A DNA stretch of 64,000 nucleotides from Myxococcales bacterium (GCA_030652255.1 JAUSAZ010000097.1:62001-126000), one strand, 5' to 3'; counted from the first letter of the stretch, positions 28,449 to 40,215 are shown. Made by a program: numbers and translations. Notes: a model not told the origin generated them from the sequence alone.

Positions 28449-28655
28449 GTGTGGCCTCCGTCGGACACCTCCCGTGTGCACGCACGCCACAGGGGCGCCC
28501 CAGCGTGACAACACGTCTCGGGACAAGACTCCGCAGGTCCGCAAACAGACTGGATTGCAGTGTTTTGTCGGTGCGCTGCGCTCGGCACGACCATTGAAAC
28601 ATCCCTCCCCGTCGGCGGTCGCATCGGCCGCGCGGCAGGAATCTGGAGATTGACC

Positions 28656-28955
28656 ATGAGCAATGTTGGCAAGCGTAGCGAGGGTGCGGCCGAGGAGCTT
28701 GGCGGCAAGGTGAAGAAGGCCGTGGGCGGGCTCATCGGCAACGAGCAGATGGAGGCCGAGGGGCGCGCGAAGGAGCTCGCCGGTGAGGCGAAGCAGGAGG
28801 AGGCCAAGGCCGCCGAGCGCGTGAAGGGCAAGGTCGAGGAGGTCACCGGGGCGATCAAGAACCGCGTCGGTCACGTCATCGACAACGAGCAGATGCAGGC
28901 CGAGGGGCGCGCCCGCGAGCTCGCCGGCGAGGCGCGGCAGAAGGCGAACAAGTAG
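28656..28955 (+). CDS. CsbD-family stress protein, duplicated domain
   Basis: 99 aa from ATG 28656, with a GGAG seven bases upstream; the frame open further upstream has no coding bias. Two CsbD-like units follow each other, GKVKKAVGGLIGNEQMEAEG with RAKELAGEAKQ and GKVEEVTGAIKNRVGHVIDN with RARELAGEARQ. Single CsbD proteins are about 60-70 aa. They are small hydrophilic stress-induced proteins (sigma-B controlled in Bacillus) of unknown mechanism. The 207-nt upstream gap is less GC-rich than its surroundings and probably holds the promoter; TTGAAA at 28594-28599 is a possible -35 box. Confidence 0.85.
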   Translation: MSNVGKRSEGAAEELGGKVKKAVGGLIGNEQMEAEGRAKELAGEAKQEEAKAAERVKGKVEEVTGAIKNRVGHVIDNEQMQAEGRARELAGEARQKANK

Positions 28956-28966
28956 GTCTGCTCCCC

Positions 28967-28975
28967 GGGGGGGGG
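28967..28975. other. Homopolymer run of nine G
   Basis: Nine consecutive G in the gap between the CsbD and KaiC genes, preceded by CCCC. The site is noncoding. It is a likely place for replication slippage or a sequencing length error. Confidence 0.7.
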
Positions 28976-29090
28976 ACTTCAACGTACGACGTTCGGCTGA
29001 TCGTATTCGGCGGTGGCCATCCCCCCGGCGGAGACCCGCACGTGTCTCGCGCGCTCCCGGCGGGTGGTGCCATCGCAGGGAGGGCACCCG

Positions 29091-30611
29091 ATGAAGCGAC
29101 TCACCTTGCAGCGCGCCTCGACTGGCATCGACGGACTCGACGACATCCTCGACGGCGGCTTTCCCAGCGACCGGATCTACCTGGTGGAGGGCAGCCCCGG
29201 GGTGGGGAAGACCACGCTGGCGATGCAGTTCCTCATGGAGGGGGCGCGCCAGGGGGAGGTTGCGCTGTACATCACCCTCTCCGAGACCGAGGCAGAGCTA
29301 CGGTCCGCGGCGGCGTCGCACGGGTGGTCCCTCGAGGGGATCAGCTTCTTCGAGCTCGACGCAGACTCCGGGGTGGAAGGGGGGCTCAACCGCGAAGAGC
29401 GGGAGCCGTACACGATCTTCCATCCGGCGGAGGTCGAGCTCTCGGAGGTGATCAAGACCATGCTGCGGCACGTCGACCAGGTCTCCCCCACGCGGGTGGT
29501 GGTCGACTCCCTCTCCGACATCCGGATGCTCGCGCAGGACGCGCTCAACTACCGGCGCCAGGTCATCGCGCTCAAACAGTACTTTTCCGGGCGTGCCTGC
29601 ACCGTGATCCTGCTCGATGACCTCACCGGCAAGAGCGCCGACGGGCAGCTCCAGAGCCTCGCCCACGGCGTGGTCTCGCTCGAGCAGCTCGCGCCGATGT
29701 ACGGCACCGACCGGCGGCGGGTGCGCGTGTGCAAGCTGCGCGGATCGGGCTTCCGCGGCGGCTACCACGACTTCACCGTCGGGGTCGGCGGGCTGCGGGT
29801 GTTCCCCCGGCTGGTGGCCGCGGAGCACCACCAGCCCTTCCGGTCGGAGCCCACCTCCAGCGGCATCGACGCCATCGACACCCTCGTCGGCGGCGGCCTC
29901 GACCGCGGCACCAGCACGCTCATCCTCGGGCCCACCGGGGCCGGGAAGTCCGCGCTCGCAGCGCAGTACGTGTCGGCCGCGGCGGAGCGGGGCGAGCCCG
30001 GGGCGCTCTTCACCTTCGACGAGAACCTCGGCACGCTGCTGTACCGCTCGCAGGCCCTCGGGCTCAACCTGGACACCCACGTGAAGAGCGGGCGGGTGCG
30101 GCTGCAGCAGGTCGACCCGGCGGAGCTCACCCCCGGGGAGTTCGTCCACCGGGTGCGCTCCGCGGTGGAGGAGCACGGCGCGCGCATCGTCGTGATCGAC
30201 AGCCTCAACGGGTACCTCCAGGCGATGCCCGCGGAGGACTTCCTGGTGATCCAGCTGCACGAGCTGCTCACGTACCTCAACCAGCGCGGCGTGGTGACCA
30301 TCCTCATCGCGACGCAGCACGGCCTGCTGGGCAACGGGATGACCACGCCGGTGGACGCCAGCTACGTCGCTGACGCGGTGATCCTGCTGCGCTACTTCGA
30401 GGCCGGCGGCTCCGTGCGCAACGCCGTCGCGGTGATGAAGAAGCGGAGCGGATGCCACGAGCGCACCATCCGGGAGTTCAGTCTTGGCCCGAAGGGCTTC
30501 GAGGTCGGCGCGCCGATGGAGGCCTTCCACGGCGTGCTCACCGGGGTTCCGACCTACACCGGGGCGGCGGAGCCCCTGATGCGAAGCGACGACGCCGATG
30601 CGCAGCGCTGA
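29091..30611 (+). CDS. KaiC-family double-RecA ATPase
   Basis: 506 aa from ATG 29091, with GGGAGGG upstream. Two KaiC/RAD55-type domains: STGIDGLDDILDGGFPSDR with Walker A GSPGVGKTTL (34-43), and SSGIDAIDTLVGGGLDRGTS with GPTGAGKSAL (280-289). Walker B-like strands are RVVVDSLSDIRML and RIVVIDSLNGYLQAM. In cyanobacteria KaiC is the circadian ATPase/kinase; in other bacteria KaiC-like proteins commonly pair with histidine kinases. The cyanobacterial phosphorylation pair is not obvious here. The last 14 bases overlap the hybrid kinase gene, so the two proteins are co-translated and likely act together. Confidence 0.88.
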   Translation: MKRLTLQRASTGIDGLDDILDGGFPSDRIYLVEGSPGVGKTTLAMQFLMEGARQGEVALYITLSETEAELRSAAASHGWSLEGISFFELDADSGVEGGLNREEREPYTIFHPAEVELSEVIKTMLRHVDQVSPTRVVVDSLSDIRMLAQDALNYRRQVIALKQYFSGRACTVILLDDLTGKSADGQLQSLAHGVVSLEQLAPMYGTDRRRVRVCKLRGSGFRGGYHDFTVGVGGLRVFPRLVAAEHHQPFRSEPTSSGIDAIDTLVGGGLDRGTSTLILGPTGAGKSALAAQYVSAAAERGEPGALFTFDENLGTLLYRSQALGLNLDTHVKSGRVRLQQVDPAELTPGEFVHRVRSAVEEHGARIVVIDSLNGYLQAMPAEDFLVIQLHELLTYLNQRGVVTILIATQHGLLGNGMTTPVDASYVADAVILLRYFEAGGSVRNAVAVMKKRSGCHERTIREFSLGPKGFEVGAPMEAFHGVLTGVPTYTGAAEPLMRSDDADAQR

Positions 30612-32226
30612 GCCGGGCGCGCGCCGCGTGCTGGTGCTCGCGCCGATCGGGCGCGACGCCTCGCTGATGCTCAAGGTGCTCGCTCACGATGGGCTGAGCG
30701 CCGAGGCCTGCGGCGACGTCGTGTGCCTGTGCCGGGAGATCGACCGCGGGGCGGGCGCCGTGGTGCTGACCGAGGAGGCCCTCACCCCGGACGGCGTGCA
30801 CTCCCTGGTGGAGAGCCTCGGGCGGCAGCCGGCGTGGTCCGACCTGCCGCTGGTGGTGTGCACCTGGGCGGGCGCGGTGAGCCACGCCAGCGCGGGGCGG
30901 CTGCGGGCGGTCGTGTCGCGCGGCAACGTCACCCTGGTCGAGCGGCCGACCAGCGCCCGCACCTTCGTCAGCGCGATGCGCGCGGCGCTCAACGCCCGCG
31001 AGCGGCAGTACGAGCTGCGCGACGTGATGGAGGAGCGCGAGCGGCTGCTGCGCGACGCCGAGGAGGCGAGCCGGCTGAAGGACGAGTTCCTGGCGACGGT
31101 GTCCCACGAGCTGCGCACGCCGCTCACCGCGATGCTGGGCTGGTCGCAGATGCTCCGCTCGGGGGGGCTCTCGGAGGCCAAGCGGCGCATGGCGCTGGAG
31201 ACCATCGAGCGCAACGCGCGGGCGCAGGCGCAGCTCGTCGACGACCTGCTCGACGTGAGCCGCATCGTGTCGGGGCAGCTCCGGATGGAGATGGCCGCGG
31301 TGGAGCCCGCGCAGTTCGTCGAGCAGGCGGCGGAGTCGGTGCGCGTGGCGGCGGACGCGAAGGGCGTGGCGCTGGAGCTGGCGATCGACCCCGACGCAGG
31401 CCCGGTGCTGGGCGACACCGCGCGGCTCCAGCAGGTCGCGTGGAACCTCCTGGTGAACGCCGTGAAGTTCACGCCTCGGGGCGGGCGCGTGGGGGTGACC
31501 GGCCGGCGGGTCGGCGGGCACGTGGAGCTGGCCTTCAGCGACACCGGCAGCGGGGTGTCGCAGGAGTTCCTGCCGCACCTGTTCGAGCGCTTCCGCCAGG
31601 CGGACGGCTCGAGCACGCGGGCGCAGGGGGGCCTCGGGCTCGGGCTCTCGATCGTGAAGCACCTCGTCGAGCTGCACGGCGGCACCATCGCGGCGGAGAG
31701 CGACGGGGAGGGCCGCGGCGCGAGGTTCATCGTGCGGCTCCCCGCCCTGCCGGGGGTCACGGCCCTGGCGTCGGAGGGGGCCTCCAACCGCCCGGGGCTG
31801 GCCTTCGATTGCCCGCCCGAGCTCAGCGGGCTGCGGGTGCTGGTGGTCGAGGACGAGCCCGACACGCGCAGCCTGCTGGTGATGGTGCTCGAGCTCTGCG
31901 AGGTGAGCGTGAGCAGCGCGGCGACCGTCGCGGAGGCCCGCGAGCTGATCGCGCTCGACCCCCCGGAGGTGCTCATCTCGGACATCGGGATGCCCGGCGG
32001 CGACGGCTACGCGCTCATCCGCGGGGTGCGCGCGCTCCCCGCCGACCGCGGCGGCCGCGTCCCGGCCCTCGCCCTGACCGCCTACGCCCGCGCCGAGGAC
32101 CGCGCGCGCGCCCTGCGGGCCGGCTTCGACGAGCACCTCCCCAAGCCCGTCGAGCCGAGCGCGCTGGTGCGGGTGCTGGCGCGCCTCGCGCGGCCCGAGC
32201 TCGCGGCGACCGCCCCCGCGCGGTAG
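30598..32226 (+). CDS. Hybrid histidine kinase/response regulator next to KaiC
   Basis: 542 aa. The N-terminus (RRVLVLAPIGRDASLMLKVL to about 130) looks like a pseudo-receiver. A coiled-coil helix (RQYELRDVMEERERLLRDAE) leads into HisKA with phospho-acceptor His170 in FLATVSHELRTPL, then an HATPase with NLLVNAVKFTP, DTGSGV and GGLGLGLSIVKHLVELHGG. A C-terminal receiver follows, with DEP and Asp462 in LISDIGMPGGDGYALI and the Lys in PKPVEP. There are no membrane helices, so it is cytosolic. The start codon lies inside the KaiC gene, pointing to a KaiC-input signalling module. Confidence 0.9.
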   Translation: MRSAEPGARRVLVLAPIGRDASLMLKVLAHDGLSAEACGDVVCLCREIDRGAGAVVLTEEALTPDGVHSLVESLGRQPAWSDLPLVVCTWAGAVSHASAGRLRAVVSRGNVTLVERPTSARTFVSAMRAALNARERQYELRDVMEERERLLRDAEEASRLKDEFLATVSHELRTPLTAMLGWSQMLRSGGLSEAKRRMALETIERNARAQAQLVDDLLDVSRIVSGQLRMEMAAVEPAQFVEQAAESVRVAADAKGVALELAIDPDAGPVLGDTARLQQVAWNLLVNAVKFTPRGGRVGVTGRRVGGHVELAFSDTGSGVSQEFLPHLFERFRQADGSSTRAQGGLGLGLSIVKHLVELHGGTIAAESDGEGRGARFIVRLPALPGVTALASEGASNRPGLAFDCPPELSGLRVLVVEDEPDTRSLLVMVLELCEVSVSSAATVAEARELIALDPPEVLISDIGMPGGDGYALIRGVRALPADRGGRVPALALTAYARAEDRARALRAGFDEHLPKPVEPSALVRVLARLARPELAATAPAR

Positions 32227-32262
32227 CGGCGGGGCCCGCGCGGGCGGTAGCATCGCGGGCTC

Positions 32263-34695
<2,433 letters not shown>

Positions 34696-34778
34696 CGGGC
34701 CCGCCGCACAATCTTTCGTTGTCTACTGAAGCGCCTCGACGGAAGGTCCGTACTCCCCAGCTGGAGGTCCCCCCCAAC

Positions 34779-35372
34779 ATGAGACTCAACCGACGATCCG
34801 CCTCGATCCTAGTTCCGATGATGGCCGCGCTCGGCACCCTGCTGATCGCGGCCCCGGCCTCCGCGCAGTTCCGCTGCCCGCCCGGGTTCTTTCGCAATCG
34901 CTGGGGGCGCTGTGAGCCCTTCCGCAACCAGCGCTGTCCCCCCGGCCAGGTGCTGCGCAACGGCATGTGCGTGAGCTTCGGCAACCCGCAGCCGGTCGCC
35001 TGTCCCCCCGGCTACGCCTTCATCAACGGCTCGTGCGTCCCCGCCCAGCAGCAACCGATGGCCTGTCCGCCGGGCTACTTCTTCAACGGTGGCCGCTGCG
35101 TGCCCGCGCAGATGCAGCCCGTCGCGTGCCCGCCGGGCACCTTCCTCTCCAACGGCCAGTGCCTCCCGATGCACCAGCCGACGCCGATCGTCTGTCCCCC
35201 CAACCATGTGCTCAGCAACGGCACCTGCATCCCCATGGCGATGCCCTCGCAGCCCGTCGCGTGCCCCCCGGGCACGGTGTTCAGCAACGGCACCTGCGTC
35301 CAGATCGGCGTCCGCCCGGGGGCGTGCCCGCCGGGCTGGATCTTCTTCCGCGGCCGCTGCCGCCCGCGCTGA
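34779..35372 (+). CDS. Secreted CPPG-repeat protein
   Basis: 197 aa from ATG 34779, preceded by GGAGG at 34763-34767; a longer open frame has no signal peptide. The signal peptide ends in ALGTLLIAAPASAQ. The mature protein is eight consecutive units of about 20 residues with pattern CPPGxxxxNGxC, for example CPPGYAFINGSC, CPPGTFLSNGQC and CPPGTVFSNGTC, separated by Gln/Pro/Met-rich spacers. Each unit has one Cys pair, probably a disulfide. I do not recognise a named family. Its position after the kinase gene does not show a functional link. Confidence 0.8.
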   Translation: MRLNRRSASILVPMMAALGTLLIAAPASAQFRCPPGFFRNRWGRCEPFRNQRCPPGQVLRNGMCVSFGNPQPVACPPGYAFINGSCVPAQQQPMACPPGYFFNGGRCVPAQMQPVACPPGTFLSNGQCLPMHQPTPIVCPPNHVLSNGTCIPMAMPSQPVACPPGTVFSNGTCVQIGVRPGACPPGWIFFRGRCRPR

Positions 35373-35403
35373 CCAGCGAAGCCCTCCTCCGACCGCAGGC
35401 CCC

Positions 35404-36030
35404 TCAGGCCATCGCCATTCCCCCGTCGCGCCGGAACACCACCGTGAGGTTGTTGGCCGGCATCGCCACCGTCTCGACGTGGGCGAGGCCGTTCGCGCGC
35501 GCCTCGGCCACCACCGCCTCGAGGTCGCGCACCCCCCAGCGGGGGTCGCGCCCGCGGAGGTCGGCGTCGAAGGCCGCGTTGCTCGGCGCGGTGTGCTCGC
35601 CGCCCACCCGGAAGGGACCGTAGAGCACCAGCGGCGCCCCCGGCGGCAGCGCCGCGGCGGCCCCGCGCATGAGCCCCTCGCAGGCCTCCCACGGCGCGAT
35701 GTGCACCATGTTGATGCACACCACGGCGTCGACCGGGTCGAGCGACCACGGGGCCGCGCTCGCGTCGAGCGCCAGCGGCGGGAGCACGTTGCAGAGGCCC
35801 TCCGCCGCGGTCCACGCCGCGACGCTCTCGCGCGCCGCCGCGCCCGGGTCCGAGGGCTGCCACTTCAGGTGCGGGAGCTGCCCGGCGAAGTACGCCGCGT
35901 GCTCGCCGCTGCCGCTGGCGACCTCCAGCACGGTGCCGCGGGGAGGGAGCACCCGCCGGAGCACCGCCAGGATCGGGTCGCGGTTGCGCTGCGTGGCCGG
36001 GGCGAAGCGTCGCGGGTCGGAGGGGTTCAT
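35404..36030 (-). CDS. DUF938 SAM-dependent methyltransferase-like protein
   Basis: 208 aa. FAPATQRNRDPILAVLRRVL, the SAM motif I VLEVASGSGEHAAYFA, and VVCINMVHIAPWEACEGLM with LVLYGPFRVGGEHTAPSN are the conserved blocks of DUF938, a class I methyltransferase-like family of unknown substrate. Its ATG overlaps the stop of the upstream sensor-kinase gene (ATGA, 36027-36030), so the two are translationally coupled although they have no obvious functional relation. Confidence 0.88.
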   Translation of the reverse strand: MNPSDPRRFAPATQRNRDPILAVLRRVLPPRGTVLEVASGSGEHAAYFAGQLPHLKWQPSDPGAAARESVAAWTAAEGLCNVLPPLALDASAAPWSLDPVDAVVCINMVHIAPWEACEGLMRGAAAALPPGAPLVLYGPFRVGGEHTAPSNAAFDADLRGRDPRWGVRDLEAVVAEARANGLAHVETVAMPANNLTVVFRRDGGMAMA

Positions 36031-38405
36031 GCGGGGTCACCGTCGATCACGGCGCGCAGCTTGTCGAGCAGCGTCTGCGGGCGGAACGGCTTCTCCACGA
36101 AGCCCGCGAGCCCCTTGCCCGCGAAGCGCCCCATCGCCTCCTGCTCGGAGTACCCGCTGGAGAGCAGCACCCGCACGTCGGCGCGCAGTCGCCGCAGCTC
36201 GGTGAAGGTCTCCTCGCCGCCCATGCGCGGCATGGTCACGTCGAGCAGCACCGCGGCCACCTCGTCGGGGCACTCGCGGAAGCGCTCCAGGCCCTCGACG
36301 CCGTCCGCGGCCACGATGACCTTGAAGTTCGCCCGCTCGAAGATGCGCCGGGCCACGTTGCGCACGCCCTCCTCGTCGTCGATCACCAGGATCGTCTGAC
36401 GCGTGCTGCGCGGCAGCTCCGCGCGCGGGGCGGGCGCCTCGGGCGCCGCGGCGCTCACCGGGAAGTACGCGCGCAGGGTCGTGCCTACGCCCGGCTCGCT
36501 CTGCACGTTGATCGCGCCCTTGTGCCCGCGCAGGATGCCCAGCACCGCCGCGAGCCCGAGGCCCCGGCCGACGAACTTCGTCGTGTAGAAGGGGTCGAAG
36601 ATCCGCCCCACGGTGTCGGCGCTCATCCCCTGGCCGTCGTCGGTGACCTCCAGGCACACGTAGTCGCCCGCCGCGAGCCGGTCGTCGACGAAGGTGTCCG
36701 CGAGGAAGTCGTCGTCGGCGCGCACCACGCTGGTCGCCACGGTGACCTCGCCGGCCCGCTCGCCGATGGCGTCCGAGGCGTTGCTCACCAGGCTCAGCAC
36801 CACCTGCCGGATCTGCGAGGCGTCGCCCTCGATGAGGGGCAGCGAGGCCGCCAGCCGGTACCGCAGCGTCACGCCCTTGGCGACCACCGAGGCGAGCAGG
36901 TGGGTCATGTCCCCGACCACCGCGCCGACGTCGAGGTTGGCCAGCACGAAGCGCCCCTTTCCCGAGTACGACAGCAGCTGCCGGGTGAGGTCCGCGGCGC
37001 GCATCGCCGCGGCCTGGATGTCGTCCATGAGCGGTCGCAGCGGGCTCCCGGGCGGAAGCTCCACCAGCGCGAGCCCCGCGTTGCCGAGGATGCCCACCAG
37101 GAGGTTGTTGAAGTCGTGCGCGATGCCGCCCGCGAGCACCCCGAGGCTCTCCAGCTTCTGCGTCTGGAGCAGCTTCTCCTCCAGCCGGCGCGCGCTGGTG
37201 ATGTCGCTGATCACGCCCAGCATCGCCACCGGCTCGCCGCGCTCGTTCTTGATCTCGCGGCTGTTGGCGCGCACCAGCACCTCGTGCCCGTCGTCGAGGG
37301 CGCGCAGGCGCCAGGTGAAGGGCTTGGCGTACCCCGCGCGCCGCCGCCGGATGCGCTCGTCGGCCTTGGACGCGTCCTCGGGGAAGATGAGGTCGCGCAT
37401 GGCCTTGCCGACCACCACGTCCGGGGTCGACCCGAGCATCGCCGCGAACTGGTTGTTGCAGTACCGGATCACCCCGTCGAAGCCCGTGATGTTGATGCCG
37501 TCGAAGACCGTGTCGAGGATGTTGCGGTAGCGCAGGGCGTTGAGCCGGCTCTCGGTCAGCACCCGGGCGTTGCTCACCGCGCTGGCGGCCTGGTCGGCCA
37601 TGCCGCGGAGCAGGTCGAGGTCGGCGGGCTCGAGCCGCAGCGGCCGGTCGAAGGAGGCCACCGTGAGCGCGCCGAGCAGCGTGCCGCCGGAGATGAGGAA
37701 CCCCACGGCGAAGCCCTGCACGCCGGTGCTGGCGGCCGTGCGCGCGTGCTCGGAGACGCTGGCGTCGGGCGCGTAGAGCACGCGCTCCGGGGGCGGCTCC
37801 GCGAAGGGAGACCCGTCGCGGAGGAAGCGCGACGGCTGCTCGAGCGCGCCCGGCGGCGAGCCCTCGGAGTGCACCAGCGCGAAGGCGTTGGTGTCGGGCT
37901 CATACAGCATGAAGGACGCCCGCACGTGGTCGCCGAAGGCGCGCAGCGCGTGGACGCAGAGCACCCGCGCGATGTCCGGCACCTCCAGGCGCTCGGAGAT
38001 CTTCGAGGCGACGGCGATCAGGGCGTCGGCGCGGCGGCGGTCGACGCGGGTGGCCTCCTCGGCGTGCACCCGCCCGGTGACGTCGACGATGACGCCCTCG
38101 ATGCGGGCGGCCGTGCGCAGCACCCGCGCGGAGGCCCAGCGCAGCTCGCCGCGGCGGCGGTAGCGGAAATCGAAGCTGCGGTCCCCGGGGTCCGCGGGGT
38201 TGCACGCGGCGTCGAAGCAGGCGGCGTCGTCGGGGTGCACCGCGGCCCGCAGCGCGTCCCAGCCGGGCTCCGCCGCCCCGGGGGCCCCGACGAACTCCCG
38301 CACCGTGGTGCTGAGGTACGTCAGCTCACCGGACGCGAGCTCCCGCGCCCACTCGACGTGACCGAGCGGCTCGACCGACTGGATGGCGATGGGGCGGTCG
38401 GACAT
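36027..38405 (-). CDS. PAS-GAF-PAS hybrid histidine kinase with receiver
   Basis: 792 aa from ATG 38405. The open frame that continues upstream to 40427 overlaps the divergent kinase gene and is excluded. Domains: PAS (about 10-120), GAF (125-285), PAS (290-405, ILDTVFDGINITGFDGVIRY), HisKA of the HDFNN type with His430 in GGIAHDFNNLLVGIL, HATPase (DDGQGMS, TTKFVGRGLGLAAVLGI) and a C-terminal receiver with VIDDEEG and the phospho-acceptor in AVLLDVTMPRMGGEE. No membrane helix, hence cytosolic sensing. It is divergent from another kinase gene, 114 nt apart. Confidence 0.92.
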   Translation of the reverse strand: MSDRPIAIQSVEPLGHVEWARELASGELTYLSTTVREFVGAPGAAEPGWDALRAAVHPDDAACFDAACNPADPGDRSFDFRYRRRGELRWASARVLRTAARIEGVIVDVTGRVHAEEATRVDRRRADALIAVASKISERLEVPDIARVLCVHALRAFGDHVRASFMLYEPDTNAFALVHSEGSPPGALEQPSRFLRDGSPFAEPPPERVLYAPDASVSEHARTAASTGVQGFAVGFLISGGTLLGALTVASFDRPLRLEPADLDLLRGMADQAASAVSNARVLTESRLNALRYRNILDTVFDGINITGFDGVIRYCNNQFAAMLGSTPDVVVGKAMRDLIFPEDASKADERIRRRRAGYAKPFTWRLRALDDGHEVLVRANSREIKNERGEPVAMLGVISDITSARRLEEKLLQTQKLESLGVLAGGIAHDFNNLLVGILGNAGLALVELPPGSPLRPLMDDIQAAAMRAADLTRQLLSYSGKGRFVLANLDVGAVVGDMTHLLASVVAKGVTLRYRLAASLPLIEGDASQIRQVVLSLVSNASDAIGERAGEVTVATSVVRADDDFLADTFVDDRLAAGDYVCLEVTDDGQGMSADTVGRIFDPFYTTKFVGRGLGLAAVLGILRGHKGAINVQSEPGVGTTLRAYFPVSAAAPEAPAPRAELPRSTRQTILVIDDEEGVRNVARRIFERANFKVIVAADGVEGLERFRECPDEVAAVLLDVTMPRMGGEETFTELRRLRADVRVLLSSGYSEQEAMGRFAGKGLAGFVEKPFRPQTLLDKLRAVIDGDPA

Positions 38406-38452
38406 GGCGTCCGAGCACGGTACACCATCGATCGCCCGTCCATCGCGACGCC

Positions 38453-38481
38453 TTGACCCACCCGGCGGATCGCGCTCTGTT
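38453..38481 (+). promoter_or_regulatory. Possible promoter (TTGACC-N17-TCTGTT)
   Basis: TTGACC at 38453-38458, 17 nt, TCTGTT at 38476-38481, in the divergent region between two kinase genes. Predicted transcription start about 32 nt before ATG 38520. The -10 box is a weak match. Confidence 0.25.
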
Positions 38482-38519
38482 GCAGCCGGTGGCGCCCGCG
38501 CGCCCTCACCCCCCCTCCA

Positions 38520-40151
38520 ATGGAAGACGACCCGCAACACCGAGCCTCGAAGACGCTCTGGCTGTCGGACTTCATCCGCGCCCACAAGGGTGAGATCCTC
38601 ACGGACTGGATGACCGCCATCCGGGCGCTGCCCATCGCCCGCGACCTCGCGCACCCGGTGCTGCTCGACCACCTCCCAGACCTGCTCGAGCGCATCGCGG
38701 AGATGGCGGACGCCGACGACGGGGAGCGCCCGTCGCTGCCGGTCGACGCCTCCACCGCGCACGCCCTGGTGCGGCTGGAGGAGGGCTACGACCTCGGCGA
38801 GGTGGTCACCGAGTACGCCGTGCTGCGCGAGACCATCCTGCGCCACTGGGAGCGACACGGCATCCGCGCGGCCGCGCCGCCGGAGCTGCGCATCCTCAAC
38901 CGGGCGATCGACTACGCCATCTCCGTCTCGGTGGCGCGCTTCACCTCCGTGCGCGAGCGCACCCTGCGCGCCCTCGACCGCATCTCCGCGGCCGCCCTCG
39001 GCACCGACAACCTCGAGACCTTCCTGCCCGCGCTGCTGCTGGTGCTGAAGGAGACCACCCCCGCGGTCGACTGGGCGATGCTGCTGCTGCGCGAGGGCGA
39101 CCGGCTCGTGGTGCGTGCGGCGGTCGGCCTGGAGGACGCCCTGGCGCGGCACGACTCCGTGGCCATCGGCGAGGGCTTCGCGGGCCAGGTCGCGCTCTCC
39201 GGCGCCCCGATGCTCAGCCACGGCGCCGACGAGGACCCGCGGGTCACCAGCGAGGCCGTTCGCGCCATCGGCACCCGCGCCCTCTTCGGCGTGCCGCTGG
39301 TGCACAACGGCCAGGTCATCGGGGTCGCCGAGGCGGGCTCCCGCGTCGCGGCGGACTTCTCCGCGGAGGACAAGCTGCTGCTCAACATCCTCGCCACCCG
39401 CGCGACGGCGATGATCGAGCAGCACCGCCTGCGCGAGTTCGCCGAGCAGCGCGCCGCCGACGCGCAGCGCGCCACGCAGGCCCGCGACGAGGTGCTCGCC
39501 ATCGTCTCGCACGACCTGCGCAACCCCCTCGCGTCCATCGTCGCCGCCGCCGCCCTCATCGGGCAGACCGCCGAGGACACCGCGGGGGTGCGCCGCCGCA
39601 GCGCCGTCATCCAGCGCTCCGCCGCCCGCATGACCAGCCTCATCGGCGACCTGCTCGACGTGAGCCGCATCGAGGCCGGCGGCCTCGCCCTCGAAAGGGC
39701 GCCGCACGCCGTCGACGCCCTCGTCGCCGAGGCCGTGGAGCACCAGCGCGCCCTCGCCGAAGAGCGCGGGGTGCGCCTCCGCGCCGAGCTCCCGGGTGCG
39801 CTCCCGCGGGTGGACTGCGACCGCGACCGGGTCCTGCGGGTCTTCGCCAACCTGCTGGGCAACGCGCTGAAGTTCACCCCGGCGGGCGGCGACATCGTGG
39901 TGCGCGCGGCCCTCGACGGCGCCGCCGTGCGGGTGTCCATCGCCGACACCGGCCGGGGCATCGCGGCCGAGCACCTCCCGCACCTCTTCGACCGCTACTG
40001 GCAGGCGCGCAGCGACAACCACGGCGGCGCCGGCCTCGGGCTCGCGATCGTCAAGGGCCTCGTCGAGGCGCACGGCGGCCGGCTGTCGGTCGAGAGCACG
40101 CCCGGCGCCGGGAGCACGTTCTCCTTCACGCTCCCGCTCGCGGCGGGCTGA
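38520..40151 (+). CDS. RsbRD-like/GAF sensor histidine kinase
   Basis: 543 aa. The N-terminal 150 residues (FIRAHKGEILTDWMTAIRAL, VRLEEGYDLGEVVTEYAVLR) resemble the RsbRD/globin-like sensor region seen in some kinases. A GAF domain follows (about 165-315; IGEGFAGQVALSGAP), then HisKA with His331 in VLAIVSHDLRNPLASI and HATPase with NLLGNALKFTPAGG, DTGRGI and GGAGLGLAIVKGLVEAHGG. It lacks membrane helices and a receiver domain, so it must signal to a separate response regulator that is not in this region. Confidence 0.9.
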   Translation: MEDDPQHRASKTLWLSDFIRAHKGEILTDWMTAIRALPIARDLAHPVLLDHLPDLLERIAEMADADDGERPSLPVDASTAHALVRLEEGYDLGEVVTEYAVLRETILRHWERHGIRAAAPPELRILNRAIDYAISVSVARFTSVRERTLRALDRISAAALGTDNLETFLPALLLVLKETTPAVDWAMLLLREGDRLVVRAAVGLEDALARHDSVAIGEGFAGQVALSGAPMLSHGADEDPRVTSEAVRAIGTRALFGVPLVHNGQVIGVAEAGSRVAADFSAEDKLLLNILATRATAMIEQHRLREFAEQRAADAQRATQARDEVLAIVSHDLRNPLASIVAAAALIGQTAEDTAGVRRRSAVIQRSAARMTSLIGDLLDVSRIEAGGLALERAPHAVDALVAEAVEHQRALAEERGVRLRAELPGALPRVDCDRDRVLRVFANLLGNALKFTPAGGDIVVRAALDGAAVRVSIADTGRGIAAEHLPHLFDRYWQARSDNHGGAGLGLAIVKGLVEAHGGRLSVESTPGAGSTFSFTLPLAAG

Positions 40152-40174
40152 GCGCGGGTCACGGTCTGGTGCAC

Positions 40175-40205
40175 TTGACGCCGTCGGCGCAGTCACCCCC
40201 ATAAC
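40175..40205 (+). promoter_or_regulatory. Candidate promoter (TTGACG-N19-CATAAC)
   Basis: TTGACG at 40175-40180, then 19 nt and CATAAC at 40200-40205, ten nt to ATG 40216. One of the better -10 boxes in the window. It predicts a leader of only a few nucleotides for the thioesterase gene. Confidence 0.45.
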
Positions 40206-40215
40206 CCACCGCACC

